A DNA stretch of 64,000 nt from Thermoanaerobaculia bacterium (GCA_028066595.1 JALCBJ010000025.1:19308-83307), one strand, 5' to 3'. Positions 10,083-19,702 are shown, counted from the stretch's first letter. The notes: a model not told the origin generated them from the letters alone. Numbers and translations: made by a program.

Positions 10083-11264
10083 ATGAATATCAACGATCTT
10101 CTGAAGCTCGCGGTGGAGCGCAACGCTTCCGATCTCCATCTCAAGGTCGGTAGCCACCCGATGATCCGCATCGACGGAGCGTTGGCGCCGATGCAGGAGC
10201 TGAAGCGCCTCATGCAAGAGGACACCATCCAGATGGCGTACTCGATCATGAACGCTCGGCAGAAGCAGCGCTTCAAGGAAGAGCTAGACCTAGATTTGGC
10301 GTACTCGGTCCCCGGCCTTGGTCGCTTCCGTTGCAACATCTTCCAGCAGCGCGGCGTGGTCGGCATGGTGTTGCGCGTCATCCCGGCGCGTATCAAGTCG
10401 ATCCGCGAGCTGATGCTGCCCCAGGTGCTGGAGAAGATCGGCGAAGAGCGGCGCGGTTTGGTGCTCTGTACCGGCACCACCGGCTCCGGAAAGTCGACGA
10501 CGCTGGCGGCGGTGATCGACCACGTCAACTCCAACCGAGCCGAGCACATCGTCACCATCGAAGATCCCATCGAGTTCCTGCATCGCGACAAGAAGAGTCT
10601 CGTGAACCAGCGGGAGATCGATGTCGACACCCGTGGTTTCGCGCCGGCACTACGCGCCGCCATGCGTCAGGATCCCGACGTGGTTCTGGTGGGCGAGATG
10701 CGCGACTTCGAGACCATCGAGACGGCGCTGCACGCCGCCGAGACCGGTCACCTGGTGTTCTCGACCCTACACACTCTCGATGCCACCGAGACCATCAACC
10801 GCATCATCTCGGTCTTCCCGCCCCATCACCAGAAGCAGATCCGTATCCAGCTCGCCCAGGTGCTCAAGGCGGTGATCTCCCTGCGCCTGGTGCCGCGAGC
10901 CGATGGTCAGGGTCGTGTACCGGCGGCCGAGATCATGATCACCACGCCGTACATTCGAGACTGCATCGAGAACAAGGACAAGACCAAGTTCATCCGCGAG
11001 CAGATCTCGCTGGGTACCAGTCAGTACGGTATGCAGACCTTCGACCAGTCGCTCTTCTTCCTCTACAAGGGCGGCCTCATCACCGTCGAAGAAGCCCTCA
11101 AGCGCTGCACCAATCCCGACGAATTCAAGCTCAAGCTCGCCGGTGTCCAGTTCACCTCCGACGAAGCTCTGGAGAACATGGAAGGCGCCATGGCCCTGGC
11201 AGGCGACGACGACCTTCTATCGGAAGACTCGCTGTTCGACGGCGAGATCGAACGAATCGGGTAG
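10083..11264 (+). CDS. pilT: Type IV pilus twitching motility ATPase PilT
   Basis: PilT is the hexameric ATPase that depolymerises type IV pili and powers twitching. The 393-residue protein starts MNINDLLKLAVERNASDLH, typical of the PilT N-terminal domain. Walker A GTTGSGKSTT (Lys about residue 137) is followed by an Asp box, a Walker B region (PDVVLVGEMRDFETI), and a His box (AAETGHLVFSTLHTLDA). The C-terminal AIRAG-type retraction motif is not obvious in canonical form (IMITTPYIRDCIE is in that region). The C-terminal tail beyond residue 350 is acidic. It stands alone here: no pilus genes adjoin it, so it may be one of several PilT/PilU copies. Confidence 0.93.
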   Translation: MNINDLLKLAVERNASDLHLKVGSHPMIRIDGALAPMQELKRLMQEDTIQMAYSIMNARQKQRFKEELDLDLAYSVPGLGRFRCNIFQQRGVVGMVLRVIPARIKSIRELMLPQVLEKIGEERRGLVLCTGTTGSGKSTTLAAVIDHVNSNRAEHIVTIEDPIEFLHRDKKSLVNQREIDVDTRGFAPALRAAMRQDPDVVLVGEMRDFETIETALHAAETGHLVFSTLHTLDATETINRIISVFPPHHQKQIRIQLAQVLKAVISLRLVPRADGQGRVPAAEIMITTPYIRDCIENKDKTKFIREQISLGTSQYGMQTFDQSLFFLYKGGLITVEEALKRCTNPDEFKLKLAGVQFTSDEALENMEGAMALAGDDDLLSEDSLFDGEIERIG

Positions 11265-11357
11265 GCGGGCATCGCGGGCGCTTGCCCCCGGCCCTACTTG
11301 ACTTCATAGGAGCCGGCCGAACGCAGATCAGGGCCGAGTTCACGGCTCGATGCTCAT

Positions 11358-11918
11358 ATGCGACCGAAATGTTCCATCTACATCGCCACGAGCTTGGATG
11401 GTTTCATCTCCCGGCTGGACGGTGGTATCGACTGGTTGGAGGTGGTGGATCCGTTGATCCCGGCAGGTGAGGACTGCGGGTTCGCGGAGCACATGGCGAC
11501 GGTGGACGCCATGGTCATGGGGCGGGAGACGTTCGAGACCGCGGTCGGGTTTGGCGGTGAGTGGCCGTATGGCCAGACGCGTATCGTCGTCTGGACCCGG
11601 CAGACGGACTATGGGGTTCCGGTGTCGGTCGCGGACTGTGTCACGACATCGGGCGAAGAGCCAGCTCGACTTCTGGAGTCGCTGGCGGCGGAGGGCGTGA
11701 CGCACGTCTATGTCGACGGTGGCTTGACGATTCGGAGCTTTCTGGCCGAGGATCTGATCGACGAGATCACGATCACGACGATTCCGATGCTCATCGGCGA
11801 GGGGCGACCGCTCTTCGGCCCGCTGAAGTCGGACATCGAGCTGGAGTTCCTGTGGAGCCGCTCATGGGATTTCGGGCTCGTTCAGACCAAATACGCGGTT
11901 CGTCGCTCGTCTGACTGA
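11358..11918 (+). CDS. Dihydrofolate reductase family (RibD C-terminal-like) protein
   Basis: The 186-residue protein has the DHFR/RibD-C fold. The N-terminal strand and loop IYIATSLDGFISRLDGGIDWL is typical of YyaP/YwjB-like proteins. AMVMGRETFETAVGFG resembles the NADPH-binding helix, and VTHVYVDGGLTIRSFLAEDLIDEITITTIPMLIGEGRPLF (read in parts) is the conserved C-terminal core. Such proteins are presumed NADPH-dependent reductases, but their substrates are usually unknown. It is not the primary FolA: the sequence is closer to the RibD-C branch. It is convergent with the next gene, with 14 bp between the stop codons. Confidence 0.85.
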   Translation: MRPKCSIYIATSLDGFISRLDGGIDWLEVVDPLIPAGEDCGFAEHMATVDAMVMGRETFETAVGFGGEWPYGQTRIVVWTRQTDYGVPVSVADCVTTSGEEPARLLESLAAEGVTHVYVDGGLTIRSFLAEDLIDEITITTIPMLIGEGRPLFGPLKSDIELEFLWSRSWDFGLVQTKYAVRRSSD

Positions 11919-11932
11919 ACCAGGCGATCCGG

Positions 11933-14491
11933 CTACTCGACGTAGCCCAGCGCCTTCAGTGCTTCGACCTGCTCCGGCGAGAGATCTGCCTCCTCGCCGG
12001 CCTCGAACTCGGCAGCCAGCGCTAGGTGTTTCTTCCAAAGGAGCCACAGCCTACGCTCCGACTCTCCGACGAGCTTAGGATTGGGCTCGGCCACGTGCTG
12101 CACAGCGCGCGGATCCGCCTCGACATCGTAGATGAGTAGTCTGGAGATCTCGTCGAATTGTCGCGCCCGCCATCGCCCGCCAGCCGGCGCAGGATGACGG
12201 CCCGTGGCCGGAGGCGACAGATGGTCTGCGGTGCGGATCTCGAGCGACCGGCCCCAGCGCCCATCGAGGATTTCTAGGTTACCGACCAAGCTGCCATCGT
12301 CGGCGAGGCGAAACTCGTCGAAGACGACGGGGGCTGGCTCCCAGCTCTTGCCATCGTTCAGAAGTAGCGGAGCCAGCGACTGACCCTGGGCGATCTCGGG
12401 CTGGGGCAGAGCGGCAAGATCTAGGATCGTCGGCAACACATCGATCATCGACACCGCGTGCTCGATTCTGCGTCCGCCCTCGATACGGCCCGGCCAGACG
12501 ACGATCAACGGAATGTGCGATTGGAACTCGCCGAACAGAGCACCTTGCCAGGCCTCTGGCTGCGGATCGAGAAGACCGCGCCCGAACCGGGGATAGCTGG
12601 CGGCTGGGTGACCATGGTCCGAACCGATGACGAGCAAGGTGTTCTGCCACTCGCCACGGGCCTTGAGCTCCTTCACCAGCTCACCGAGTTGGTGATCCTG
12701 GTGGAGCATGGCCTCGTCGTGCATGTCCCGCAGGGTGGTGTAGAACTCCTGTGGGTCCAGATCGTGCTCCGCCAGTTGTGCTTGCCAGTGCTCGTGAACA
12801 CTGGCGGAGGTGTGGTTGAACGGGAAGCGCATGCGGAGCATCTGCTCCGTGAACGCTCTGCTTTGTTCCTTGGGGACGAACCGTCCGGCGAACGGCTCTT
12901 GCGGATGGTGCGGCGGATGAACGTCAGTGGTCTGAAAGTGCGCCCAGTAGGGACCCGGGTACGCGTCGCGCCACCGCCAGAACTGGCCTTGAAGTACTTT
13001 CGACGAGATGGCCTCGATGGGATCGAGCGGTGCGCCGCGTTTTCCGAAGTCACGGAAGACGTCGACGCCGCGCTCGAGACCCGAGAGACTGCCGGCGTTG
13101 GGATTGAAGGTGAAGACGCCGGTGTGAAACCCCGCGTCGTGAAAGTGCTCGGCCATGGTCTTGGCATCGACCGGAATGGGATTGGCGTCGTCGCGCAGAC
13201 CTCCCAGGACGCTGTGGTGTAGCGAGGTCATGAACGACGCGGTGGACGGCATGGTCCATGTGGAGTTGCTGTAGGCCCGATCGAAGACCACGCCCTCCGC
13301 TGCGATCCGTTCCAGGTTCGGAGTCGTCGGCCGCTCGTAGCCGTAGAGGCTCATGTGGCCTGCACTGGCACCATCGATGACGTAGAAGATGACGTTCGGT
13401 GGCTTCGCGGCGACGGAATCCTCTTCCGTGGTGCCGGACACCGTCGGCGAAGCCCAGAACGAGATGGCCGGCTCGTCGGCTTCCGACACGAGGGTCAGCG
13501 TGATGTGGCTGCCCGACCAGCGGGACAGGTCCACCGAGTGCTGGCGCCACGCTTCCAGCGGGGCAACGATCTCGTCGAGGAGCCTCTCGACCGATGCTCC
13601 GTCGTCCACCTCGATCGCCATGCGGGCGTTGCGGTGAAAGGCCCCGAGCGCCAGATCGAGGCGCCCCGCCGATGGCACCTCGAAGGAATAGGAGATGCGC
13701 GCGGGTGTATGGGCGTAGATCGCCCGACGTTGCGGGCCGAAGTCCTCGTGCTGGGACGATGAGACGGACCGGATCCCGGTCCCCGCTCCGGCGTATGCCG
13801 CGCCGGCAGGCACCAACGTGATGGATCGTATTTCTAGCTCGGCCGGCTCTCCGGCTCCGAGCTCGATGGCGATCTGCCGCACGGGCTCGGTCACGGGCCC
13901 GCCGAAGCCGACCAGGTCGGTGCGGTAGGTGTGGAGCTCACCGTCCGCCTGTACGCCGGTTGCAGTTCCGAAGAACTGGGTCGGCCACTGGTCGTCGGGC
14001 GATTCTCCGCGTTGATCTCGCACGTTGTAGCCGATGCCTACCCAACGAACCGGACCCGAGGCCCGCGCCTCGATCTCCACGCGGCGCCACGCGCTCGGGT
14101 CGAAGGCCGGCACCTCGAGGAAGATGCCGCCGTGTAGGACTTCCACCGGATCTTGGGGCGCGCGGCTCGTCGCGGTCAGGCGGACACGGAGTCCACCCCC
14201 CGTCGATTCGAGCTCCACGGGCGTGGCGCGATCCACCAGCGTCGGCAGAGCTTTCCAAGCCGTTGGGGCTTCGCCACCGAACTCCCAGCGAAGAGGCTTC
14301 GCGAGGTCCTCGTGTTCTTCCGCTCCTTCGATTCGGGCCGAGCCGAGCCGATCTTCGAGATGGATCGGCATGTCCGGAGGACCCGTGGTATCCGGCAGAT
14401 CACAAGCGGTCATCGAGATGATGACAATGGCCGTCCAGCGCAAAACGCCGGGACATCGGCTGCACCGTGTAGCTCTGAGAGTCACTTTCAT
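11933..14491 (-). CDS. Lipoprotein of the sulfatase/alkaline phosphatase superfamily, formylglycine Cys absent
   Basis: The protein has 852 residues. Start ATG 14491 gives a lipoprotein signal with lipobox MTAC (Cys about 30); longer frames read antisense through the next gene. Residues about 40-320 look like two beta-sandwich domains. The catalytic domain begins near residue 325 (NVIFYVIDGASAGHMSLYGY, then RPTTPNLERIAAEG). At the sulfatase signature position the sequence is STWTMPSTASFMTSL, where C/S-x-P-S-R would be expected, so the formylglycine Cys is Thr and the following Arg is lost. A metal-type SDHGH motif is present later. It may be a phosphodiesterase or phosphotransferase using Thr, a sulfatase relative, or inactive. 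The fold is certain, the chemistry is not. Confidence 0.8.
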   Translation of the reverse strand: MKVTLRATRCSRCPGVLRWTAIVIISMTACDLPDTTGPPDMPIHLEDRLGSARIEGAEEHEDLAKPLRWEFGGEAPTAWKALPTLVDRATPVELESTGGGLRVRLTATSRAPQDPVEVLHGGIFLEVPAFDPSAWRRVEIEARASGPVRWVGIGYNVRDQRGESPDDQWPTQFFGTATGVQADGELHTYRTDLVGFGGPVTEPVRQIAIELGAGEPAELEIRSITLVPAGAAYAGAGTGIRSVSSSQHEDFGPQRRAIYAHTPARISYSFEVPSAGRLDLALGAFHRNARMAIEVDDGASVERLLDEIVAPLEAWRQHSVDLSRWSGSHITLTLVSEADEPAISFWASPTVSGTTEEDSVAAKPPNVIFYVIDGASAGHMSLYGYERPTTPNLERIAAEGVVFDRAYSNSTWTMPSTASFMTSLHHSVLGGLRDDANPIPVDAKTMAEHFHDAGFHTGVFTFNPNAGSLSGLERGVDVFRDFGKRGAPLDPIEAISSKVLQGQFWRWRDAYPGPYWAHFQTTDVHPPHHPQEPFAGRFVPKEQSRAFTEQMLRMRFPFNHTSASVHEHWQAQLAEHDLDPQEFYTTLRDMHDEAMLHQDHQLGELVKELKARGEWQNTLLVIGSDHGHPAASYPRFGRGLLDPQPEAWQGALFGEFQSHIPLIVVWPGRIEGGRRIEHAVSMIDVLPTILDLAALPQPEIAQGQSLAPLLLNDGKSWEPAPVVFDEFRLADDGSLVGNLEILDGRWGRSLEIRTADHLSPPATGRHPAPAGGRWRARQFDEISRLLIYDVEADPRAVQHVAEPNPKLVGESERRLWLLWKKHLALAAEFEAGEEADLSPEQVEALKALGYVE

Positions 14492-14541
14492 CGAAGGTCC
14501 GGGGCCGTGACTCGTGCAGCTTACCCCGGTCCTTCGAGAGC

Positions 14542-15108
14542 TCAATCCAGCTCGGCGACGAGACTCCACTCGAGATCGAAACCGCGGACCGCGTCTCCTT
14601 CTCCGGCCTCGACTCGCGCGCGAAGCTGCTCGCCGGTGCGACGATAGATGATGCGTTGGGGGAAGTCGTGCCCGGGATTGGCGAAGACCGCGTGGCCCGG
14701 TCCTACTTCGGCCAGGGTAAACGGTGTGGGGGGTGCTCCACCGGGACTGGCCCAGTACACGATCTTGCGGTCGCCGTCGTCCCCTACCGTCTCCTCCAGC
14801 CGCAGGAACTCCCATTGGATTCCGTTGGGTATCACGGTGCGGTTCAGACCGAGCATGACCCCGCCGCGAGCCGACATCCAGAGTTCTTCGAGGGTCGTGC
14901 CGCCCGACTCGGCACGCCAAGAGCCCACGAGGAAGGCGAGCTGGCTCAGCCCGGGCGAGTCCTCTGACCGGGTTTCGGCGCGAAGTGGCACCTGCGCCGC
15001 CAACCCGAGCGCGAGGCACACAGCGATCGCCACGGGTACGACGGGTAGCTTCGGGAGACGGCGATCGGAGTCGAGAGTAGACACCTGCGGTGGGGCTGTG
15101 GAGGTCAT
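14542..15108 (-). CDS. DUF6265 family secreted protein
   Basis: The 188-residue protein has an N-terminal hydrophobic segment (about residues 24-42, VVPVAIAVCLALGLAAQV) that fits a signal peptide or anchor. The remainder matches the DUF6265 pattern: LAFLVGSWRAESGG near the start, EELWMSARGGVMLGLNRTV, EFLRLEE, IVYWASPGG, and the conserved FANPGHDFPQRIIYRR. This is a small lipocalin-like beta-barrel family of unknown function. A strong GAGGAG ribosome site precedes ATG 15108. It lies 50 bp upstream of the lipoprotein gene on the same strand, perhaps an operon, and is divergent from the AraC-type regulator across 132 bp, which may control it. Confidence 0.8.
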   Translation of the reverse strand: MTSTAPPQVSTLDSDRRLPKLPVVPVAIAVCLALGLAAQVPLRAETRSEDSPGLSQLAFLVGSWRAESGGTTLEELWMSARGGVMLGLNRTVIPNGIQWEFLRLEETVGDDGDRKIVYWASPGGAPPTPFTLAEVGPGHAVFANPGHDFPQRIIYRRTGEQLRARVEAGEGDAVRGFDLEWSLVAELD

Positions 15109-15240
15109 AGCTTCTCCTCGGTTCGTTTCAGACGACCAGCGATGCAGCGCGCAGCCTAAGATGTGCGACGAGGGATGTCTTGGATCTTTGCGTCAGCTTG
15201 GCAGATCCGTCGCATCATCTGAAGGAGACGAGGATCGGGT

Positions 15241-16152
15241 ATGGACTACGTCGAACGGCAACTGGGACCCAGACTTTGGCCCTATGTCGAGTGTCTCTGG
15301 GACCTGGAGGCGTCGGCTACGGTCGAGCCGACGGTGGAACGGGTCGTCCCGGACGGTTGTATGGAGCTCGTCATTCATTGGGGAGACCGATTCGCCGAGG
15401 TCGGTGACGTGTCGATCGTGGACGAGCTCGGCGAGCCCACGTTCCAGCTACAACCCCGTGCCTTGGTCGCAGGCCAGCGGGAACTACCGCTGTTCTTGCG
15501 GTCGACGGGCCATGTCGGAGTCACGGCAGCACGATTTCGCCCGGGCGGAGCCTTGCCGTTCCTGCACGACCGAATCGACCTCTTTCGCAGCCAGACGGTG
15601 GATCTTGAAGATCTGATTGGGAGGGAATGTACCGACCTGATCGGGAAGCTGGCCGGCGCCGAGCACGCGCCTGGGCGAATGGACGTCCTGGAGGAGTGGC
15701 TGGCAGGGCGGATGCGGCCGTTGCCTGCGACCCATCTGACCGTCGATCGCGCGATCGCTCTCCTCGGAACGGGAGAGTCCAGAATCCACGGTGCGGCTCT
15801 GGCAGCGGCAGCGGGCTGTTCCCGGCGCACTCTGGAGAGACGGTTCCGCGAGAGGGTAGGGCTCGGACCAGGAGCTCTGCGGCGAATCCTTCGTCTACAG
15901 TCGGTCCTACTCCACCTGGAGAGAAGACCCTGGCTATCTTGGGCCGAGATCGCCGTGGAGAGTGGTTACTGCGATCAGGCCCATCTCGTGCGCGACTTTC
16001 GCAGGTACACCGGCATGAAGCCGACAGATTGGCGCGGCGAGGAGACCGGCATGGCGGACTTCTTCGTCGACGCCGACCGGCTCGAGCGGCTTCTACTCGA
16101 GGGGCCGTCGCTGGGTGAGGTCCCGGTACAGGGGCCCGATGTCATCACCTGA
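15241..16152 (+). CDS. AraC-family transcriptional regulator (DUF6597 N-terminal domain)
   Basis: The 303-residue protein has an N-terminal effector domain of the DUF6597 type (LWPYVECLWDLEAS, VPDGCMELVIHWGD, VGVTAARFRPGGALPFL). At about residues 190-275 is a two-helix-turn-helix AraC domain (GAALAAAAGCSRRTLERRFRE, then SWAEIAVESGYCDQAHLVRDFR and a terminal FRRYTGMKPTDWR). Proteins of this arrangement usually regulate a neighbouring operon in response to a small molecule. It is transcribed divergently from the DUF6265/lipoprotein pair, its most likely target. The C-terminal 35 residues after the HTH are a non-conserved tail. An AGGAG-type site lies upstream of ATG 15241. Confidence 0.9.
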   Translation: MDYVERQLGPRLWPYVECLWDLEASATVEPTVERVVPDGCMELVIHWGDRFAEVGDVSIVDELGEPTFQLQPRALVAGQRELPLFLRSTGHVGVTAARFRPGGALPFLHDRIDLFRSQTVDLEDLIGRECTDLIGKLAGAEHAPGRMDVLEEWLAGRMRPLPATHLTVDRAIALLGTGESRIHGAALAAAAGCSRRTLERRFRERVGLGPGALRRILRLQSVLLHLERRPWLSWAEIAVESGYCDQAHLVRDFRRYTGMKPTDWRGEETGMADFFVDADRLERLLLEGPSLGEVPVQGPDVIT

Positions 16153-16272
16153 GCCGATCAGAGGCTCGGCCCGGACAACACCCGGGCACCACGCGCATGC
16201 AGGCGCCTTCTTCGGCCCATTGGCCGGGATCGTCTGCAGGTCGATAGCAGGCCGCTTCGGACAGCTGGGCGA

Positions 16273-17799
16273 TCAAGGAGCGGTGCGCCGTACATGAATC
16301 AGCTGGCTTCGGAATCTCCCGACCTGGAGTGGAGTGGCGTGGGTTCGCCAGCCAGGGTCGTTCTTCGCATCGAACGCGACTCGCATCATTACCTCGCCGC
16401 CGAGCCATGGAGCGTCGTAGAGCATGTGAAAACGCCCTGGATAGGCTTCTAAACGGCCGTTGCGGAAAGGCAATTCGAAGAAGATGCAGTGGCCACGGGT
16501 CGGCTTTTCGAAGTCGTAGCCCATGGCCGGGTAGTGAATTCTGTAGTGTTCGTAGAGGCCGTAGAACACCGGGTCGACGTCACTGAGCTTCAACAGTTCC
16601 CGGAGGCCCTGATCCTGTAGATCGGCCAGCTCCAGGTAGGCCATCGACCGCTCGGTGACGGCGAAGCGGGTCGAGTCCGCTTCTGGATAGAAATGTCCTT
16701 TTCGATTCGCCAAGAAGAACAGCGATAGAGCGATCAGACCTGTCACCCCCAGCCGGGGGCGGCGCGCCCCGACCATTGCCACGGTTCCCAGCAGCGCCAC
16801 TGGGACGACCTGGAGGTAGTAGCGGGGCAGTAGGTTGACCGAGGTATCCGCCAGGGCGAGTACGACGTAGAACGTAAAAAAGGTGACCACGAGTGCCGAG
16901 GATGCGAGGGCTGCGCGGGCGGGTTTGTCATCCCCGTCGCCTACACCTCGCCAAGGCCGAAACACGGCGCTCGAAGCGATGAAAACCACGAGCACTGCCA
17001 TCAGGTCAGGGATCGAGCCGGCATAGTAGAGCTGCGCTTCCCATGTCGCGAAGCTTCCCGTGGGATGGGGGCGTACCAGCAGAAAGACGCCGGCGTAGAG
17101 AAGAGGGCCAGCGGCGAGGCGCACCACGTCGCCGAGTCGCTGTCGCGACGCTACTGGAGTCAACAGGGCGCAAAGCGCCAGCGCGCCCCCGATAATCATG
17201 CCGGGTGGCTTGACCAGTGCAGCCAGTGTCGTCCAGATTCCAGCGAGTACGGTCCGCCCTTCCACCCAGTCCGCCAGCGCCGCTGACGCGAAAGCGAGGA
17301 TCGGTATCTCTAGATACATATATCCTGCCTGTACGGAGAAGAGCGGGCACATCGCAACGGATAGCACGCCGGCCAACGCCCAGCACCGCGACAGATCTGC
17401 GGGCATCAGATGCACGGCCAGCCGCCACAAGCTCGTCAGCGCCCAAGCGGAGAGGGCGAAATGCACCAGATGGAGTACGGGTAGGACGATCTCCGGGCGC
17501 TCCCCGATCGACCAATACACGACGGCGGTGGCCCACGTGACGATCGACAGACCGTGGATGTTTGGGCCGCCGTACATGTAGCCGGGCTGCTCGAGAAGAG
17601 CGGACACGTCGAAGTCGAGGCGAGCCAGGGTGATCGCCGCGGGAAAGACGCTCTGAGCCCCGTCCCAGACGGGCGGCTGTGAGATCACTGGCCACTTCGT
17701 CGCCAGCATCAGAAACAGCATGCCGAGGAAAATGCGACTGTGGGTGAGCTGAGGCTCTAATCGGCGGAGTGCTTCGATTGCGGGAGACGATCGGGTCAC
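16273..17799 (-). CDS. Multi-pass membrane protein, GT39/PMT-like glycosyltransferase
   Basis: The 508-residue protein has about ten predicted TM helices. The first luminal loop carries the acidic segment WDGAQSVFPAAITLARLDFD after TM1, the position of the catalytic Asp in dolichyl- or polyprenyl-phosphate-sugar mannosyltransferases (GT-C fold). A C-terminal soluble region of about 130 residues follows (LADLQDQGLRELLKLSDVD, PRFYGLYEHY-like text). It probably transfers a sugar from a lipid carrier to a periplasmic acceptor; the acceptor is unknown. The GTG start at 17799 is set by the upstream limit of the frame. No glycan-synthesis genes adjoin it. It is convergent with the AraC gene. Confidence 0.75.
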   Translation of the reverse strand: MTRSSPAIEALRRLEPQLTHSRIFLGMLFLMLATKWPVISQPPVWDGAQSVFPAAITLARLDFDVSALLEQPGYMYGGPNIHGLSIVTWATAVVYWSIGERPEIVLPVLHLVHFALSAWALTSLWRLAVHLMPADLSRCWALAGVLSVAMCPLFSVQAGYMYLEIPILAFASAALADWVEGRTVLAGIWTTLAALVKPPGMIIGGALALCALLTPVASRQRLGDVVRLAAGPLLYAGVFLLVRPHPTGSFATWEAQLYYAGSIPDLMAVLVVFIASSAVFRPWRGVGDGDDKPARAALASSALVVTFFTFYVVLALADTSVNLLPRYYLQVVPVALLGTVAMVGARRPRLGVTGLIALSLFFLANRKGHFYPEADSTRFAVTERSMAYLELADLQDQGLRELLKLSDVDPVFYGLYEHYRIHYPAMGYDFEKPTRGHCIFFELPFRNGRLEAYPGRFHMLYDAPWLGGEVMMRVAFDAKNDPGWRTHATPLQVGRFRSQLIHVRRTAP

Positions 17800-17853
17800 G
17801 TCGGAACTCTCTCTGCCATCCAGGTCGCGGTCGGCCTGGTTAGGACAGTACCG

Positions 17854-19260
17854 TCAGTCGGCACTCACGTAGCTGCGACGCAGCGGCCCGACCGCTTCTT
17901 CGCCGACGTAGAGGTGGGTTGGGTCTTCGGCCGTCCCGTACACCGCGATGACTTCGAATAGATCGCTCGAGAAGGCCAAATCCAACAAGTCCTCTGCCGA
18001 CAAGGTCGGTCGGCCGGCACGCTCCGTGAGGCCGAGCTCGACGCCAGCCAGACCGTCGTAGCCCCGATAGATGACCTCGGTGCAAACGAGCCGGTCGGAA
18101 CGGAAGAAGTCAAAGTCGAAGTTGTAGCCCTTGCCTTCGTGGCGCGCTGCCCGTGACAAGGCCTCGGCGATCACGTTTTCGTCGAGACGAGGCCGAATCA
18201 CGGCCACCGCGTCGACAGCCAGCGTCTCCTCGAGAGGGCGGAAGCGGACACCGTCCTTCAGGGCTTCGAGGACCCGGTTGTCTCCACTCCACATCTCGCG
18301 GCGCTCGTCGTCGATCTCGACCCGGAGACGGTCGCGATCACTGGCCGAACCGACGTACAACGCTGCGTGGGGCCAGAATCCGGGTAGGAAGAGGTTGGTC
18401 ATGGCCCGTTCGTGTCGGGTGGCCAAGACGTCGCCCGGGCGGAGGAGATCGGCCAGTTTCTGGCGAACGTTCTCGTCGACGCGTTTGGGCTGGCAATGGT
18501 CTCGGATCTCGGCCACGACAGTGCCCGACCCCTCCATCAGGGAGAAGAAGCCCTGATCTCTCGCCGAGGCGAAGCGGCGGCGCAACGAGTGGCTCTGGAA
18601 GCTGGCGAACAGACGCAGGAATCCACGCGTGCTGCGGTCGAGCGACGACTCGAGCCAGGACAAACGATCCGCCACCGGCTGCAGGAGCCTGCTTTGCGGA
18701 CGATACAGGTCGCGGTCGATCCGTAGAGCCAACCGCTCGCGAAGTCCGATCGCTTCGTCTAGAAACAGCGCCGACGCCGGGTCCGCCAGGCTTTCGAAAA
18801 CGGCTGTGAATTGCTTGCGCGGAATGCGGTGTTCGGCCACGCCCTCGTTCAACTTGCGCTGTGTAATCGAGTCCGTGGCCAGCTGCATCACCAAGAAGCG
18901 GTCGAGGTGGACAATGGCGCACGCCGCGCCATAGCCGAGACCGAAGGCTGTCCATGCATCCTCGTCGTCCGCCATCTCCGACTCGAAGGAGCTGAGATCG
19001 CCGCCATGGGCCGCGATCAGTTCTCCGAGCAATTCCCACAGCGCGCTGCGCACGGAAAGGAACCGGGAGAACCAGTCGATCAGGAAGTCTTCCTCCGCCG
19101 GACGGAAGTACCCTCGCTCGACAGCGAGGGCCACCGCACCCATCGGCGCATGCTCCACCAGGCCACGCGCACCGTCCACCAGAGGTGCAAAGGCGTCAGC
19201 AGCGCGGTCCACCGCCAGCGGCAAGCTCCAACCAGGGAAGTACGGCATCGCTTCGGTCAT
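17854..19260 (-). CDS. YiiX/YebB-like permuted papain-fold cysteine hydrolase
   Basis: The 468-residue protein has an N-terminal half (about 1-230) that is helical and unassigned. The C-terminal half fits the permuted NlpC/P60 (YiiX/YaeF) superfamily: RPGDVLATRHERAMTNLF begins the domain, the catalytic His is likely in GFWPHAALYVG, and the nucleophile is likely Cys in RLVCTEVIYRGYDG, with order His before Cys as expected for permuted members. Such enzymes cleave amide bonds or act on lipids or peptides. There is no signal peptide, so a cytoplasmic or membrane-peripheral site is likely. It lies 54 bp upstream of the glycosyltransferase on the same strand and could be co-transcribed with it. 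Confidence 0.78.
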   Translation of the reverse strand: MTEAMPYFPGWSLPLAVDRAADAFAPLVDGARGLVEHAPMGAVALAVERGYFRPAEEDFLIDWFSRFLSVRSALWELLGELIAAHGGDLSSFESEMADDEDAWTAFGLGYGAACAIVHLDRFLVMQLATDSITQRKLNEGVAEHRIPRKQFTAVFESLADPASALFLDEAIGLRERLALRIDRDLYRPQSRLLQPVADRLSWLESSLDRSTRGFLRLFASFQSHSLRRRFASARDQGFFSLMEGSGTVVAEIRDHCQPKRVDENVRQKLADLLRPGDVLATRHERAMTNLFLPGFWPHAALYVGSASDRDRLRVEIDDERREMWSGDNRVLEALKDGVRFRPLEETLAVDAVAVIRPRLDENVIAEALSRAARHEGKGYNFDFDFFRSDRLVCTEVIYRGYDGLAGVELGLTERAGRPTLSAEDLLDLAFSSDLFEVIAVYGTAEDPTHLYVGEEAVGPLRRSYVSAD

Positions 19261-19702
19261 GGAGGGAACGGTAGCAAAACTCAGGTGTGCTTCGGAGTAA
19301 TACCGGTGTTTCGTCCGCGTCTTGGCCGCAGTGTGCTGCGCAGTTGGTGAGGCCGCCTGGATATCTCTTCCAGCGGATTCGGGCGTTTCGGTAACCGTGA
19401 ATGTCCGCGGGCCCGGTCCAGGCTTCGGGCTGCTTCAGGGCAGAGCGAGCCACGGACTGGTTCCGCCCGTTGGTGGTACTTGACGCCGGTTCAATGTTGG
19501 AGCCGCTGCAGCGTCAACAACTACGACGCACCGTAGAGGCAAGCGAGGAGATGAACCGAGCATCTGCTGCTATCGATTCGCAGATGATTTTGAGAACAGA
19601 GTAAAAATTGCAATATCGAGATAGTTGCATTAGTCGATACATTTTGGTAACGTTGATTTCCGTTGTTTCAGAGTTTTGAACCAATTACTGGAGGGAACCA
19701 CC
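19261..19702. other. Non-coding interval with AT-rich leader of the beta-helix gene
   Basis: I see no gene here. The first 300 bp have the base composition of the neighbours. From about 19580 to 19690 the sequence becomes markedly AT-rich (runs such as TAAAAATT and TACATTTTGG), unlike the rest of the window, and ends in a GGAGGG ribosome site at 19690-19695. This is the likely promoter region of the following gene and suggests a different origin. Confidence 0.5.

Noticed and set aside
9903..10217. Upstream extension of the ADOP permease frame
   Set aside because: It runs antisense into pilT and lacks family similarity. ATG 9902 begins just before TM1.
14492..15019. N-terminal extension of the sulfatase-fold lipoprotein frame
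   Set aside because: The extension reads out of frame through the DUF6265 gene on the same strand and is Arg-rich without similarity. ATG 14491 gives a proper lipoprotein signal.
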